NCBI GenBank assembly: GCA_963837105.1
Contig: CAWIMG010000027.1
Span: forward strand, 1-64,000
Origin: UBA9676 sp963837105
GTDB lineage: Bacteria; Actinomycetota; Actinomycetes; Streptosporangiales; Streptosporangiaceae
Reading direction: 5' to 3'
Length of the DNA stretch: 64,000 nucleotides
The stretch's first letter is position 1. Each line of letters starts with the position of its first letter. Made by a program: the position numbers and the translations under genes. The notes beneath the pieces are model-generated. The model saw only the letters and a list, made by a program, of their open reading frames with translations, had not been told where the DNA came from and searched no databases. Shown in pieces: positions 15,714 to 24,690 of the stretch.

Positions 15714-17530
15714 ACTCCGGGGTCAATCTCAGCGACCCCACGGTGATCGCGGCGTTCATGTCCGCGCTGCTGCACCAGGGCCTCATCGCGCTGCTCATCT
15801 TCGCGGTGCTGGGGATAGCGTGGATTACTGTCCGGGCGTGGCTGCCGGCCGCGGCCACAGCGGGGCAGCTAACCCCGGCCGCACCAGCACTGCCCGAGCC
15901 TGCCTGGCGCCAGTTGCTGCGGATCGGGTTCGGCGCGCTTTGGATTCTCGACGGCATCCTGCAGGCCCAGCCGAAGATGGCCATCGGCCTCCCGTCGCAG
16001 GTGATCGAGCCGCTCGCGGCGGCCTCACCGAAGTGGGTGCAGCACGTGGTGAACCTGGGCGGGACCACCTGGTCCTACCATCCGCTGCAGGCCGGGGCGT
16101 CAGCGGTGTGGATCCAGATCGGGATCGGGGTATGGCTGCTGGCCGCGTCCCACGGCCCGCTGTCGCGGCTGGCCGGGCTGGCCAGCGTGGGCTGGGGGCT
16201 GGTGGTCTGGGTGTTCGGCGAGGCCTTCGGCAGCATCTTCGCCCCCGGCCTGACCTGGCTGTTCGGCGCGCCTGGGGCGGTTCTCATCTATTGCGTGGCG
16301 GGCGCCCTGATCGCGCTCCCGGAACGGCGGTGGCACAGCCCGCTGGTCGGGCGGGCGGTGCTGGCCGGGACCGGCCTGTTCCTGGTGGGAATGGCGGTAC
16401 TGCAGGCGTGGCCGGGCCGGGGTTTCTGGCAGGGGACCTCGCACGGCAGCCCTGGCACCCTGGCCGGCATGACCACGTCGATGGCACAGACCTCGCAGCC
16501 TGGCTTCCTGTCGGCCTGGATCAACGCCTTCACCGTCTTCGACGAGGCGCACGGGTTCGCGGTGAACCTGTTCGTGGTGGCCGCGCTGGCGGTGATCGGC
16601 GGGATCTTCCTGACCGGCTGGCCACGGCTGGTCCGCCCGGCGCTCATCGCGTTCACCGTGCTGTGTGTGGCCGCCTGGGTGCTGGTCGAGGACCTGGGCT
16701 TCCTGGGCGGGCTGGGTACCGACCCCAACAGCATGCTCCCGTTCATCCTGCTGGCGACGGGCGGTTACCTCGCGCTGGCACCGGCGCCAGCGGCGGCCCC
16801 GGAACCGGCCACCAGCACCGCGGCGGCCGGATGGCGGGAACGCTTCCAGCCGGCCTCGCTGCGCCGCGGTGCCGCCACCGCGAGCTTCCGGTCGGTCGCC
16901 GCGGCGGGCGCGGTCGGGCTGATCATCCTGGGCGCGGCCCCGATGGCCGCTGCCCAGGCCAACCCGAATGCCGACCCGATCCTGGCCGAGGCCATCGCCG
17001 GATCCACCGCCAGCCTGAACTTCCCGGCCAAGCCGTTCTCGCTGACCGACCAGCGGGGCCAGCAGGTGAGCCTGGCCAGCCTGCGCGGCAAGGCCGTCCT
17101 GCTCACGTTCCTGGATCCGGTCTGCACCACCGACTGCCCGCTGATCGCGCAGGAATTCCGCCAGGCCGGCCAGCTGATGGGCGCACAGTCCCGGAAGATC
17201 GAACTGGTCGCGGTCGTTGCCAACCCGGTCTACCACCAGGTCGCCGACGTGCAGGCGTTCGACCGCAACGAAGGCCTGAGCCGGGTGCCGAACTGGCTGT
17301 TCCTGACCGGCACCGTTCCCCAGCTGCAGAAGGTGTGGGCGGACTACGGGATCGCCGCCGAGATCCTCTCCGCCGGCGCTATGATCGGCCACTCCGAAGT
17401 CGCCTACGTCATCGACCAGCACGGGCATGTGCGCGAGGAACTGAACGCCGCCGCCGGGCCCGGCACCGCCGCGACCAAGTCGTCCTTCGCGGTCCTGCTG
17501 GCCGATGGTCTCCGGCAGGCACTGAAGTGA
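15701..17530 (+). CDS. polytopic membrane protein with C-terminal SCO1-type copper domain
   Basis: 609-residue fusion. Residues ~1-380 form a membrane domain with about eight to ten helices, including FGALWILDGILQAQPKM and GFAVNLFVVAALAVIGGIF. Residues ~385-430 hold another hydrophobic segment (SVAAAGAVGLIILGAAPM AAAQ). Residues ~440-609 are an SCO1/thioredoxin-fold domain: FSLTDQRGQQVSLASLRGK, the copper-binding Cys pair in DPVCTTDCPLIAQEF (CxxxC), and the conserved His in IGHSEVAYVID. SCO1 domains deliver copper to cytochrome oxidase or act as thiol reductases. The start overlaps the copA stop, so it is translated with copA; an alternative ATG is at 15710. Probable job: handling extracytoplasmic copper. 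Confidence 0.85.
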   Translation: MSGMNSGVNLSDPTVIAAFMSALLHQGLIALLIFAVLGIAWITVRAWLPAAATAGQLTPAAPALPEPAWRQLLRIGFGALWILDGILQAQPKMAIGLPSQVIEPLAAASPKWVQHVVNLGGTTWSYHPLQAGASAVWIQIGIGVWLLAASHGPLSRLAGLASVGWGLVVWVFGEAFGSIFAPGLTWLFGAPGAVLIYCVAGALIALPERRWHSPLVGRAVLAGTGLFLVGMAVLQAWPGRGFWQGTSHGSPGTLAGMTTSMAQTSQPGFLSAWINAFTVFDEAHGFAVNLFVVAALAVIGGIFLTGWPRLVRPALIAFTVLCVAAWVLVEDLGFLGGLGTDPNSMLPFILLATGGYLALAPAPAAAPEPATSTAAAGWRERFQPASLRRGAATASFRSVAAAGAVGLIILGAAPMAAAQANPNADPILAEAIAGSTASLNFPAKPFSLTDQRGQQVSLASLRGKAVLLTFLDPVCTTDCPLIAQEFRQAGQLMGAQSRKIELVAVVANPVYHQVADVQAFDRNEGLSRVPNWLFLTGTVPQLQKVWADYGIAAEILSAGAMIGHSEVAYVIDQHGHVREELNAAAGPGTAATKSSFAVLLADGLRQALK

Positions 17531-17532
17531 AC

Positions 17533-18690
17533 ATGAGCGTCCGGATCAGGCCGGCCAGTTTGCCGCTGGCGGCCGCTCTGACGGCGGCCGCTCTCATCCT
17601 GGCTGGCTGCGGCTCGGCGGCCGGTCCGGGCAGCGGCTCCGCCAGCCCGGTCCGGCCGCCGTCGCTGGCGACCTCCCTGTCCACCGGCTCCGGGACCTGG
17701 GCGGTCGCGGTGATGGGCGGGTCCGCCGCCACACACAACAACTTTTGGCAGCTGTTCGTCCGTCCGGCCGGATCGGGCAGCTGGCGGCTGGCCACCCCGC
17801 CCGGCGTGGCCAGCAACGGCGGCCTGGTGCTGGCCGGCCTGGTCACCGGGCCGGTGGTGGCCGGGTTCCGGCCCAGCCAGAACCTGGCCTTCTCGCCGCT
17901 GGCCTTCACCCGCGACAACGGCACGGCCTGGTCGGCGGCGCTGCTGGACGCGCCGCTGGCTGACGTGCCCGACGCGCTGGCCGCGGCGCCGGGCACCGGC
18001 CGCCTGCTGGCGCTGCTGGCCGACGGCCAGACCGAGCTGTCCGGCCCGGGCGGCACCGGCTGGGCCAGGCTGGCCGGCCAGGGGCAGCTGGCGGGCGCGG
18101 CGGGCACGGCTCGATGCGGGTTGCGGGAGCTGACCGCGGTTTCGTTCGGTATCTCCGGGGTGCCGGTCGTGGCGGGAACCTGCGGCCGCCCGGGGACGGT
18201 GGGGATCGCCGCGCAGACGGGCGGGAGGTGGCAACTGGCCGGGCCGGCCCTGCCTGCGGCGGACACCGGCGCCCGCGTCACCGTGCTCCGGCTCACCACC
18301 ATCGCGCACGCGACCGTCGCCCTGCTCGCGATCGGCAGCGGGCGGGCGGCCCGGCTGGCCGTGGCCACGCTGGCCACCGGTCACTGGTCGCTGTCACCGC
18401 CGTTGCCGCTGAACGGCTCCGCGCCCGCCTCGGCATCGATCGGGCCCGCGGGCACGGCCGTGCTGCTCACGCCGCGCCGGGCCGAGACGGTGAGCCCAGG
18501 CGGTGGCTGGCGGCCGCTGCCGCTGCCGCCGCCCGGCACCGCGGTGCTGGCGCCGGGCCCCACCGGCGGCTGGGATGCGCTCGCGGTTCACGGGGCCAGG
18601 CTGATCGTCTGGGGGCTGGCGCCGGGTGCGCGCGGATGGCTGGCCGGGCAGGTCATCAGCGTGCCGATCGCTTACGGCTCGTCTAGCTGA
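17533..18690 (+). CDS. secreted lipoprotein of the copper locus, function unknown
   Basis: 385-residue lipoprotein. The signal sequence ends in the lipobox LILAGC (Cys about residue 25), followed by a Gly/Ser/Pro linker. The rest is a repetitive beta-rich region with recurring Trp and Gly (e.g. GSGTWAVAVMGG, NNFWQLFVRPAGSGSWRLATP, FTRDNGTAWSAALLDAP, GGRWQLAGPALP), suggesting a beta-propeller-like fold; no catalytic motif is seen. ATG 17533 lies 2 bp after the preceding stop; GTG 17527, overlapping that stop, is possible. Third gene of the copA operon, so a role in extracellular copper handling is inferred from context only. Confidence 0.75.
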   Translation: MSVRIRPASLPLAAALTAAALILAGCGSAAGPGSGSASPVRPPSLATSLSTGSGTWAVAVMGGSAATHNNFWQLFVRPAGSGSWRLATPPGVASNGGLVLAGLVTGPVVAGFRPSQNLAFSPLAFTRDNGTAWSAALLDAPLADVPDALAAAPGTGRLLALLADGQTELSGPGGTGWARLAGQGQLAGAAGTARCGLRELTAVSFGISGVPVVAGTCGRPGTVGIAAQTGGRWQLAGPALPAADTGARVTVLRLTTIAHATVALLAIGSGRAARLAVATLATGHWSLSPPLPLNGSAPASASIGPAGTAVLLTPRRAETVSPGGGWRPLPLPPPGTAVLAPGPTGGWDALAVHGARLIVWGLAPGARGWLAGQVISVPIAYGSSS

Positions 18691-18893
18691 CCGGCCCAGC
18701 TGGTGGGCGGGCCTAGTCATCCAGCTGCCATGACCGGTATTCGGTCCCCGGTAGGATGCGGCGTGGCCGGATGAAGCTCCGGCGGGCACCTGCCCGAACC
18801 GCCGCCACGGCTGATGGCTTCTACCGGGAGCAGTCCTCCTGGCAGCCGCCATCGCTGGCTGCCTGCCAGGACGTTACCTGGCAGGAGCAGCTC

Positions 18894-20108
18894 GTGAACG
18901 TGTATTTCGTGATGGCCATCTGGGTTGGCATGGCCCTGCTGTCCTCGCTGATCAGCATCAAGATCGCGATTCCGGCGGCGCTGGTCGAGATCGTGGTCGG
19001 CGCGCTGGCCGGGAATATCCCCGGTATCGCCCCGCACGTCACGTCCACCGCCCTGATCACCTTCCTGGCCAGCCTGGGCTCGCTGGTGCTGACGTTCCTG
19101 GCCGGCGCGGAGATCGATCCGGTGTCGCTGCGTGGGCACTGGAAGGCGAGCGTGTCCATCGGGGTGGCCTCCTTCCTGCTGCCGTTCCTAGGCGCGTTCG
19201 CGTTCTGCCTGCTGGTGCTCGGCTGGCAGCTGCACGCGGCCGAGATCGGCGGGGTGGCCCTCAGCACCACCTCGGTCGCGGTCGTCTACGCGGTCATGGT
19301 CGAGACTGGGCTGAACCGGCATGACCTGGGCAAGCTCATCCTGGCCGCGTGCTTTATCACCGACCTGGGCACGGTGCTCGCACTGGGCGGGCTGTTCGCC
19401 AGCTACGGCTGGCTGCTGCTCGTCTTCGTGCTGGTCAGCGCCGTCACGCTGGCCCTGCTGCCACGGTTGCTGCGGTTCACCATCGCCCGGTTCGGCCACC
19501 GGGTGTCCGAGCCGGAGATCAAGCTGCTGCTGGCGGTGCTGCTGGGGCTGGGCGGGCTGGCCACCGCGGCGGGCAGTGAGGCGGTCCTGCCCGCCTATGT
19601 CGCCGGGCTGGTTGTGGCGGGCGTGTTCCTGCACGACCGGGTGCTCATGGACCGGCTGCGGTCGATCGCGTTCGCCCTGCTCACACCGTTCTTCTTCCTC
19701 CGGGCCGGAACTCTCATCTCTGCCCACGCACTGCTGGCCGGCGCCGGGGTGATCGGCCTGCTGCTGCTGGTCAAACTGGCTGCCAAGGGCGTCGGCGTGT
19801 GGCCGGTCGCCACCTTGTTCCGGCTGCCGCGCCGCGAGCGCATCTACACCACGCTGCTGATGGCGACCGGGCTCACCTTCGGCTCCATCGCCGCGCTGTA
19901 CGGGTACACCCACCATCTGATCGACCGGGCCCAGTACACCGAGCTGGTGACGGTGGTCATCCTGTCCGCGTTCGTGCCGACGCTCATCGCACAGCAGCTT
20001 TTCAGGCCCACGGTGCTGGACAGCGAGGAGGAGGAGGCGCTGGGGGAGGAGGATCTGTCGATCATCCATCAGCGGCGGGACGGGCCCGTCAGGCCCGCCA
20101 CTTCCTAG
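18894..20108 (+). CDS. cation:proton antiporter (CPA2/KefB-like)
   Basis: About 404-residue Na+/H+ exchanger-family membrane protein with 11-13 helices. Typical features: the first helix VYFVMAIWVGMALLSSLI, the amphipathic TFLAGAEID after helix 3, the core unwound region ALSTTSVAVVYAVMVETGL, and LAACFITDLGTVLALGG carrying the conserved transport Asp. It ends with an acidic tail (SEEEEALGEEDL) and no TrkA-N domain. GTG 18894 is favoured because GCAGGAGCAG precedes it and homologous length fits; the frame is open from an ATG at 18756. It exchanges Na+ or K+ for H+; ion specificity is not readable. Single gene. Confidence 0.88.
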   Translation: MNVYFVMAIWVGMALLSSLISIKIAIPAALVEIVVGALAGNIPGIAPHVTSTALITFLASLGSLVLTFLAGAEIDPVSLRGHWKASVSIGVASFLLPFLGAFAFCLLVLGWQLHAAEIGGVALSTTSVAVVYAVMVETGLNRHDLGKLILAACFITDLGTVLALGGLFASYGWLLLVFVLVSAVTLALLPRLLRFTIARFGHRVSEPEIKLLLAVLLGLGGLATAAGSEAVLPAYVAGLVVAGVFLHDRVLMDRLRSIAFALLTPFFFLRAGTLISAHALLAGAGVIGLLLLVKLAAKGVGVWPVATLFRLPRRERIYTTLLMATGLTFGSIAALYGYTHHLIDRAQYTELVTVVILSAFVPTLIAQQLFRPTVLDSEEEEALGEEDLSIIHQRRDGPVRPATS

Positions 20109-20334
20109 GCCCGGTGCGTTCGCCAGCACTGCCGCAAAACCGTACATATAGGACTCAAATGACGATATCGGGCACGCCACGCCGGTGCTTGCGACGCCAT
20201 TCCGGGCTCTGCTGCTAACGCTGGGTTACCGTGTGATTTGTGTGCCGATGTGCGGTTTGGCTGCCGCCCGCCGGAGATCATGCTGTGCCGGTGGCGCGGA
20301 CCGCTGCCCGTGACCCCGTCCGATCGAAGGCCGC

Positions 20335-20550
20335 ATGACAGTTCCGGATGACGCCAGCGAGAAACCGGCGCCTCCAGCAGACTCAGCCGATCATGCGGGC
20401 AGCTTGCTGTGCCGGCTGCTGATCGCCCATCCCGAGGTGGTCGGAATCGAACTGCTCGGCCAGGCTGACCTCGGCGAGGGCATCGTCTACTCGCTGGGGG
20501 TCATCTTGCCCGATGGCCGGGAACTGCTGGTCAACGTCGGCGACGCCTGA
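20335..20550 (+). CDS. small hypothetical protein (71 aa)
   Basis: 71 residues with an acidic, Pro/Ala-rich N-terminus and a compact C-terminal half (LLCRLLIAHPEVVGIELLG, then GIVYSLGVILPDGRELLVNV) that looks like a small alpha/beta domain. No family recognised. The 3' end overlaps the convergent membrane gene by 64 bp. The 226 bp upstream hold no recognisable RNA or hairpin. The coding call rests on a sensible amphipathic protein and codon position GC bias, so confidence is moderate. Confidence 0.5.
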   Translation: MTVPDDASEKPAPPADSADHAGSLLCRLLIAHPEVVGIELLGQADLGEGIVYSLGVILPDGRELLVNVGDA

Positions 20551-21719
20551 GGCCCAGCGCCGGCTGACTGGGCGCCGGCTGGCTGGGCGCCGGCTGGCTG
20601 GGCGGGCGGTCGCCCGCCTGGCGGGCGGATGGGTGGGATGGGAGCCTTGTGCCGCCGGCGGGGGCCGGACCACAGCGCGGGCACGGCATCGACGGCGGCG
20701 GCCACCGCGAACGCTGCCCGCTCATAGTTGACCCGCCAGCCGGCGAAGTCCGGCCATGCCTCAGCCGGCTCGCGCTCGATCGGGAAATCGACCTCCCGCA
20801 TCCGGGCGATCGCCTCCAGGAAGTCGGCATAGGTCAGGCTGGTCCGGGCGTCCGGGCCGGTCTCGTCGGGCACGTCGAACCCCATCGCCCGGGCGATCTG
20901 GTTGAGGCACAGGAAGCCCGAGCGCAGGCACAGCCGGGCCGGCACGGTCGGCGCGGTCTCCGGGGACAGCGCCAGGATCAGCGCGGCCGAGTCCAGCACC
21001 GCCAGCAGTGCGGTCACCCAGGACGACAGCGGCCGGGGCGAGCGGAACCGCACCAGCGGCAGATAGGTGGTGTGGCTCTCGGCCACATCGGCGGCCCAGC
21101 GTTCCCAGCGTTCATACAGATCAGGCAGGGTGTCGATGGAGGACACGCCAGAGCCGAGCGCGTAGTGCGTGCGCGCCAGCAGTTCCGGCCCCCAGGACGG
21201 CACCCCGGCCCGCGCGTTCAGCAGGGCCACCTCGGTCTCCCGCCGGTTGAACGCCGCGTACAGGGTCGGCAGGTAGGCGATCTGCAAGGTGACGATGATC
21301 AGTCCGGTCGCCGCGGCGGCGAACACGATGGCGGCGGGCACCGAGCCAGACGGGGCCGCGAAGCCGAGGGTGAACATCGACGAGCCAGCCAGGGTGAAGG
21401 CGTCGGTGATGCCGGGGGAGGCGAACGGCCAGAACAGCAGTGCGTAGCCGAGCAGGGAAATGCCGAGCCAGGCGGCCAGCTGGCCGAGCAGGATCACCGG
21501 CGCCTGGGTCGCCAGCAGCCGGTCCCGCCGCCCCTTGTCGAGGATAGCGTTGGCCGCCAGCCGGAAGCCGCCGTTCACGATCTTGTCCACCCACCGGGTC
21601 AGCCAGCTGCCGACCGGCCGCGGCACCATCAGCGTGCCTACGACACTGCTCAGGGCGGTCAGCACGAGCAGGCCCCCGGCGATGGCGGCCACCACGCGGG
21701 CGGCCATGGGCATCACCAT
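20487..21719 (-). CDS. membrane protein with ion-channel-like pore segment
   Basis: About 410 residues. An N-terminal helix (VVAAIAGGLLVLTALSSVVGTL) is followed by two helices flanking a short re-entrant-like segment (DAFTLAGSSMFTLGFAAPSG between LLGYALLFWPF and AAIVFAAAATGLIIVTLQIAYL), resembling two-helix potassium-channel pores though the filter is not TVGYG. The remaining ~240 residues are soluble and alpha-helical (e.g. YERWERWAADVAESHTTYLP). The C-terminus has a 15-bp DNA repeat encoding PAGAQ units. ATG 21719 has GAGGAGG upstream. Function unknown; the channel idea is tentative. Confidence 0.7.
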   Translation of the reverse strand: MVMPMAARVVAAIAGGLLVLTALSSVVGTLMVPRPVGSWLTRWVDKIVNGGFRLAANAILDKGRRDRLLATQAPVILLGQLAAWLGISLLGYALLFWPFASPGITDAFTLAGSSMFTLGFAAPSGSVPAAIVFAAAATGLIIVTLQIAYLPTLYAAFNRRETEVALLNARAGVPSWGPELLARTHYALGSGVSSIDTLPDLYERWERWAADVAESHTTYLPLVRFRSPRPLSSWVTALLAVLDSAALILALSPETAPTVPARLCLRSGFLCLNQIARAMGFDVPDETGPDARTSLTYADFLEAIARMREVDFPIEREPAEAWPDFAGWRVNYERAAFAVAAAVDAVPALWSGPRRRHKAPIPPIRPPGGRPPAQPAGAQPAGAQSAGAGPQASPTLTSSSRPSGKMTPSE

Positions 21720-21858
21720 GGGTCCTCCTCGCCGCAGGCACGACCAGTCCTGGCCCATTGTCTGGTGCCGCTGGACTGATCATCGTCCCGCCCGGCGATC
21801 CGGCGCGCAACCACCGCTGGCGCGGTGCGCCAGCGAGGCCGGCGCCGGGTGCCCGCCG

Positions 21859-22954
21859 TCAGGTGTGACCCTGCAGGCTGATGTGGTAGACGGCAGCCTG
21901 GAAGGTGCCGGACTGGTCGGGCGGCAGCCGGGTGAACCACACGATGACATAACGGCCCTGCACCGGGCTGCCCGGCCGCAGCCGGACCACGCCGCGTGCG
22001 CCCGCCACCCGGGCAACGGTCTGCGTGCCCGCCAGCGTCGGCGCGGGGCCTACCCGGAACTGGAGGGTGGCACCGGCGGCACGGCCGAGGGTAACCCGGG
22101 CCGCGGTGATCGTGACCGGGCGGCCCATGTCCAGCAGCAGGCCGGTTCCGGCGTACAGGTTCCCGAAGCTGGGGCTGGTGTACCAGTCGCTGTGCCAGCC
22201 CTGGCCGTGCCCGCCCAGCACGAGCCGGGCGAGCTGGGGATTGTCGCCGCCGCTGGGGCCGAACGCGGTGGCGCTGACCGGGATCAGCGGCTGGCTGGCG
22301 GCGGCCGGAGCCGGGGTGGGGGTGGCCGCGCGCTGGCTCGCCCGGGCGGCTGAACTCGGCCCGCTCCGGTGCGGCCGATGGGCTGCCGCGTGGCTCACGG
22401 GCGCGTGGCTGGCGGGCGCGGTGTGCGCCGGCCGCGGTCTGGCCGGCCACCGGCTGCGAGTGGGTGACGAACAGGTAGACACCGAGACCGAACACCAGCG
22501 CCAGCGCCAGTCCCAGCAGCACGGTCACGTTCGGCCGCCGGGCACGCTCCCTGGCCTGGCTGGCCGTCCGGCGCAGCGCGGGGCTGCCCGCCGTGCGCCG
22601 GACGGCGGCAGCGGCCGAGGCGCTCATTCCCCAGACGGCGGACAGGTCCGGCCCGCGGGCACGCGACCCGGCGGCCGATACCGACAGCAGTTCGTCCAGG
22701 CTCACCGTGGCATACGCGTTCTTCGCCCGGTGGTGCTCGTCGTACTCCTGGATGAGCGGCTCGGAGTCGGCCCCGACGGCCTTGGCGATGCTGCGGATGT
22801 GCCCGCGGGCGTAGAAGTCGCCGCCGCAGGAGGCATAGTCGTCATCCTCGATGGCCCGGATGATCGTCTGCCGGATGCGGGTCCGCTGGCTGACCTGGGC
22901 GACGGTGAGACCAGCCTGGCGGCGCGCTTCCGCGAGGGTCTCGCCGATGGGCAC
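21859..22954 (-). pseudogene. RodZ-like HTH membrane protein with C-terminal ligand-binding domain, apparent frameshift
   Basis: The N-terminal ~70 residues form an XRE/RodZ-type helix-turn-helix (GETLAEARRQAGLTVAQVS, FYARGHIRSIAKAVG). A cytoplasmic linker and one transmembrane helix (VTVLLGLALALVFGLGVYLFV) follow. In another frame comes an extracytoplasmic domain of ~180 residues with a discoidin-like beta pattern (NPQLARLVLGGHGQGW, GLLLDMGRPVTITAARVTLG, GRYVIVWFTRLPP). The frames join only if one extra base is removed somewhere in 22380-22460, inside a His/Pro/Ala linker. GTG 22954 follows GGGAGG. RodZ-type proteins organise cell-wall growth; here the outer domain may bind glycans. Confidence 0.7.
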
Positions 22955-23259
22955 GGTGTGCCTCCCAGTGCTGGGCCGCACCGGCGTGCCACTCCTGGCA
23001 GCGGCACGGGCGGCCTCAGTAATTCACTGCCCGCGTGCCCGCGCGGGAACCGTCATCCCGGCCCACGATTCGGGCTACCCCGGTGCCGGTGACAGCTGTC
23101 CGGCTGGGCGGCGGATTGTGTGCTCCGCGGGCCAGCCTGGCGCGTCAGCATACGTGAGGTGATAATCGGGCCGGGGGGAGCGGATGATGCGGTGCCTGCC
23201 AGCCTCTGGTGCCTGTGCCCGGCCAGCCGCGCCCGGTGCCAGGCCACGGGGGAGTCACG
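22955..23259. other. divergent intergenic region, RodZ-like gene / Ser-Thr kinase
   Basis: About 305 bp without a gene. No hairpin terminator, tRNA or riboswitch was recognised. Two less GC-rich patches, around 23013-23030 and 23145-23168 (containing GTGATAATC), are the best places for the divergent promoters, but neither matches a consensus well. An ATG at 23209 opens the kinase frame farther upstream than the chosen start. Confidence 0.4.
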
Positions 23260-24690
23260 GTGGCTGAGGGGGAGGCCGCGGCCCCGGCTGCCAAACCTGC
23301 CCCGACCCGGCCGAAGGCCGCCCGGTCACGCACGGCCAGGGCGAAAGCTGACGCCACAGGCCCGGGGGAGCCCCCGGACACGGCTGCCGCCCCAGCGGCC
23401 CAGTCCCGGCCGCGGCGGCCGCGTACCGCGGCTAGCGCGGGGGGTGCGGCCCGGCCGGCCGGCGGGGCCACGCCGGGTGGTGAGGGGACGCCGGCTGGTA
23501 AGGCGACGCCGGCTGGTAAGGCGACGCCGGCTGGTAAGGCGACGCCGGCTGGTAAGGCGACGCCGGCCGCCAAACCGGCCCGGGCTTCCCGCTCCCGTAC
23601 CACCCGGGCGTCCGCGGGCACGGACAGCCCGCCAGAATCCCGGCCCGCGGCCAGGCAGGCCCGGCACCCGGCGAAGCCGTCCCGCCCACCGGCCCGGGCC
23701 AGCCGGGCGGGCGATGACGCGGCACCGCCGGCAAATGTGCCCGGCCCAGGTGGTGACATCGCTGGTTACCGTATCGAGGAGCAGATCGGCGAGGGCGGCA
23801 TCGCCGTCGTCTACCGGGCCAGCGACGAGCGCCTGGGCCGCCAGGTGGCGCTCAAGCTGCTCGCCCCCGGCCTGGCCGCGGACACCGAGTTCCGGAACAG
23901 GTTCATCCGCGAGTCCCGCGCCGCCGCGGCGGTCAACCACGCCAGCATCATCCCGATCTACGAGGCGGGCGAGGCCGGTGGCGTCTTGTTCATCGCCATG
24001 CGGTTCGTGGCGGGCGGGGACGTGGGCACGCTGCTGCGGCGGGAGGGCCCGCTGGCTCCCGGGCGGGCGTGGGACATCATCAGCCAGGTCGCGGAGGCAC
24101 TGGACGCGGCGCACAAACGCGGCCTGATCCACCGCGACGTCAAGCCCGCCAACATACTGCTGGACGCGCCCACAGGCGGGGCCCGGCCGGCTGCGCTTCC
24201 CCCGTCACCCGCCCGGCGCGAGCATGTGTACCTGTCCGACTTCGGCATCAGCAGGCAGTCGCTGGCGGCCAGGACTCTGACCGCGAGCGGGCAGTTCGTG
24301 GGCACACTCGACTACATCGCCCCCGAGCAGATCGAGGGGCGGGACCTGGACGGCCGTGCGGATCAGTACTCACTGGGCTGTGCCGCCTTCGAGTTGCTCA
24401 GCGGGGAACCACCCTTCCGCCGGGGGCGTGGGCTTGCCCTGATCAGTGCCCATCTGACGGAGCCGCCACCCCCGTTGACCGGCCAGCGGGCAGGCCTGCC
24501 CGCGGCCGTGGACGGGGTCCTGGCGGTCGCCATGGCCAAGTCGGCCAGCCAGCGCTACGCCAGCTGTGAACAATTCGCCGCCGACCTGGGCCGCGCCCTG
24601 GGCCTGCTGCCCGGGGAAGCCCAGCCGCCAGCCGGCGCCCAGCTCCCAGATGATGCCCCACCTCCCGCCACGACCGGCCCGCGGTGCTAG
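23260..24690 (+). CDS. eukaryotic-type serine/threonine protein kinase
   Basis: 476 residues. The first ~165 are disordered and rich in Ala, Pro, Lys and Arg, including TPAGKA repeats. The kinase domain (~167-440) is intact: Gly-loop IGEGGIAVVYRA, ATP-binding Lys in VALKLL, catalytic loop HRDVKPANILL, DFGISR, activation segment SGQFVGTLDYIAPEQ and YSLGCAAFELLSGEPPF. It stops without a transmembrane helix; the next frame supplies one, so the pair may be a split PknB-type receptor kinase. GTG 23260 follows GGGGGAG. Targets are unknown; neighbouring cell-wall genes (RodZ-like, amidase) suggest envelope control. Confidence 0.9.
   Translation: MAEGEAAAPAAKPAPTRPKAARSRTARAKADATGPGEPPDTAAAPAAQSRPRRPRTAASAGGAARPAGGATPGGEGTPAGKATPAGKATPAGKATPAGKATPAAKPARASRSRTTRASAGTDSPPESRPAARQARHPAKPSRPPARASRAGDDAAPPANVPGPGGDIAGYRIEEQIGEGGIAVVYRASDERLGRQVALKLLAPGLAADTEFRNRFIRESRAAAAVNHASIIPIYEAGEAGGVLFIAMRFVAGGDVGTLLRREGPLAPGRAWDIISQVAEALDAAHKRGLIHRDVKPANILLDAPTGGARPAALPPSPARREHVYLSDFGISRQSLAARTLTASGQFVGTLDYIAPEQIEGRDLDGRADQYSLGCAAFELLSGEPPFRRGRGLALISAHLTEPPPPLTGQRAGLPAAVDGVLAVAMAKSASQRYASCEQFAADLGRALGLLPGEAQPPAGAQLPDDAPPPATTGPRC
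23487..23558 (+). repeat. 18-bp tandem repeat, four perfect copies, inside the kinase gene
   Basis: The unit GACGCCGGCTGGTAAGGC is repeated four times at 23487-23558, with degenerate units on both sides. It encodes Thr-Pro-Ala-Gly-Lys-Ala in the disordered N-terminal tail, a basic, histone-H1-like composition. Copy number is expected to vary between strains. Confidence 0.9.

Noticed and set aside
15820..17532. A plus-strand frame open upstream of the lipoprotein
   Set aside because: Shadow of the SCO1-fusion gene; the real gene starts at 17533 with a lipoprotein signal.
23487..23558. CRISPR-like array
   Set aside because: Head-to-tail 18-bp repeats without spacers, coding in frame.
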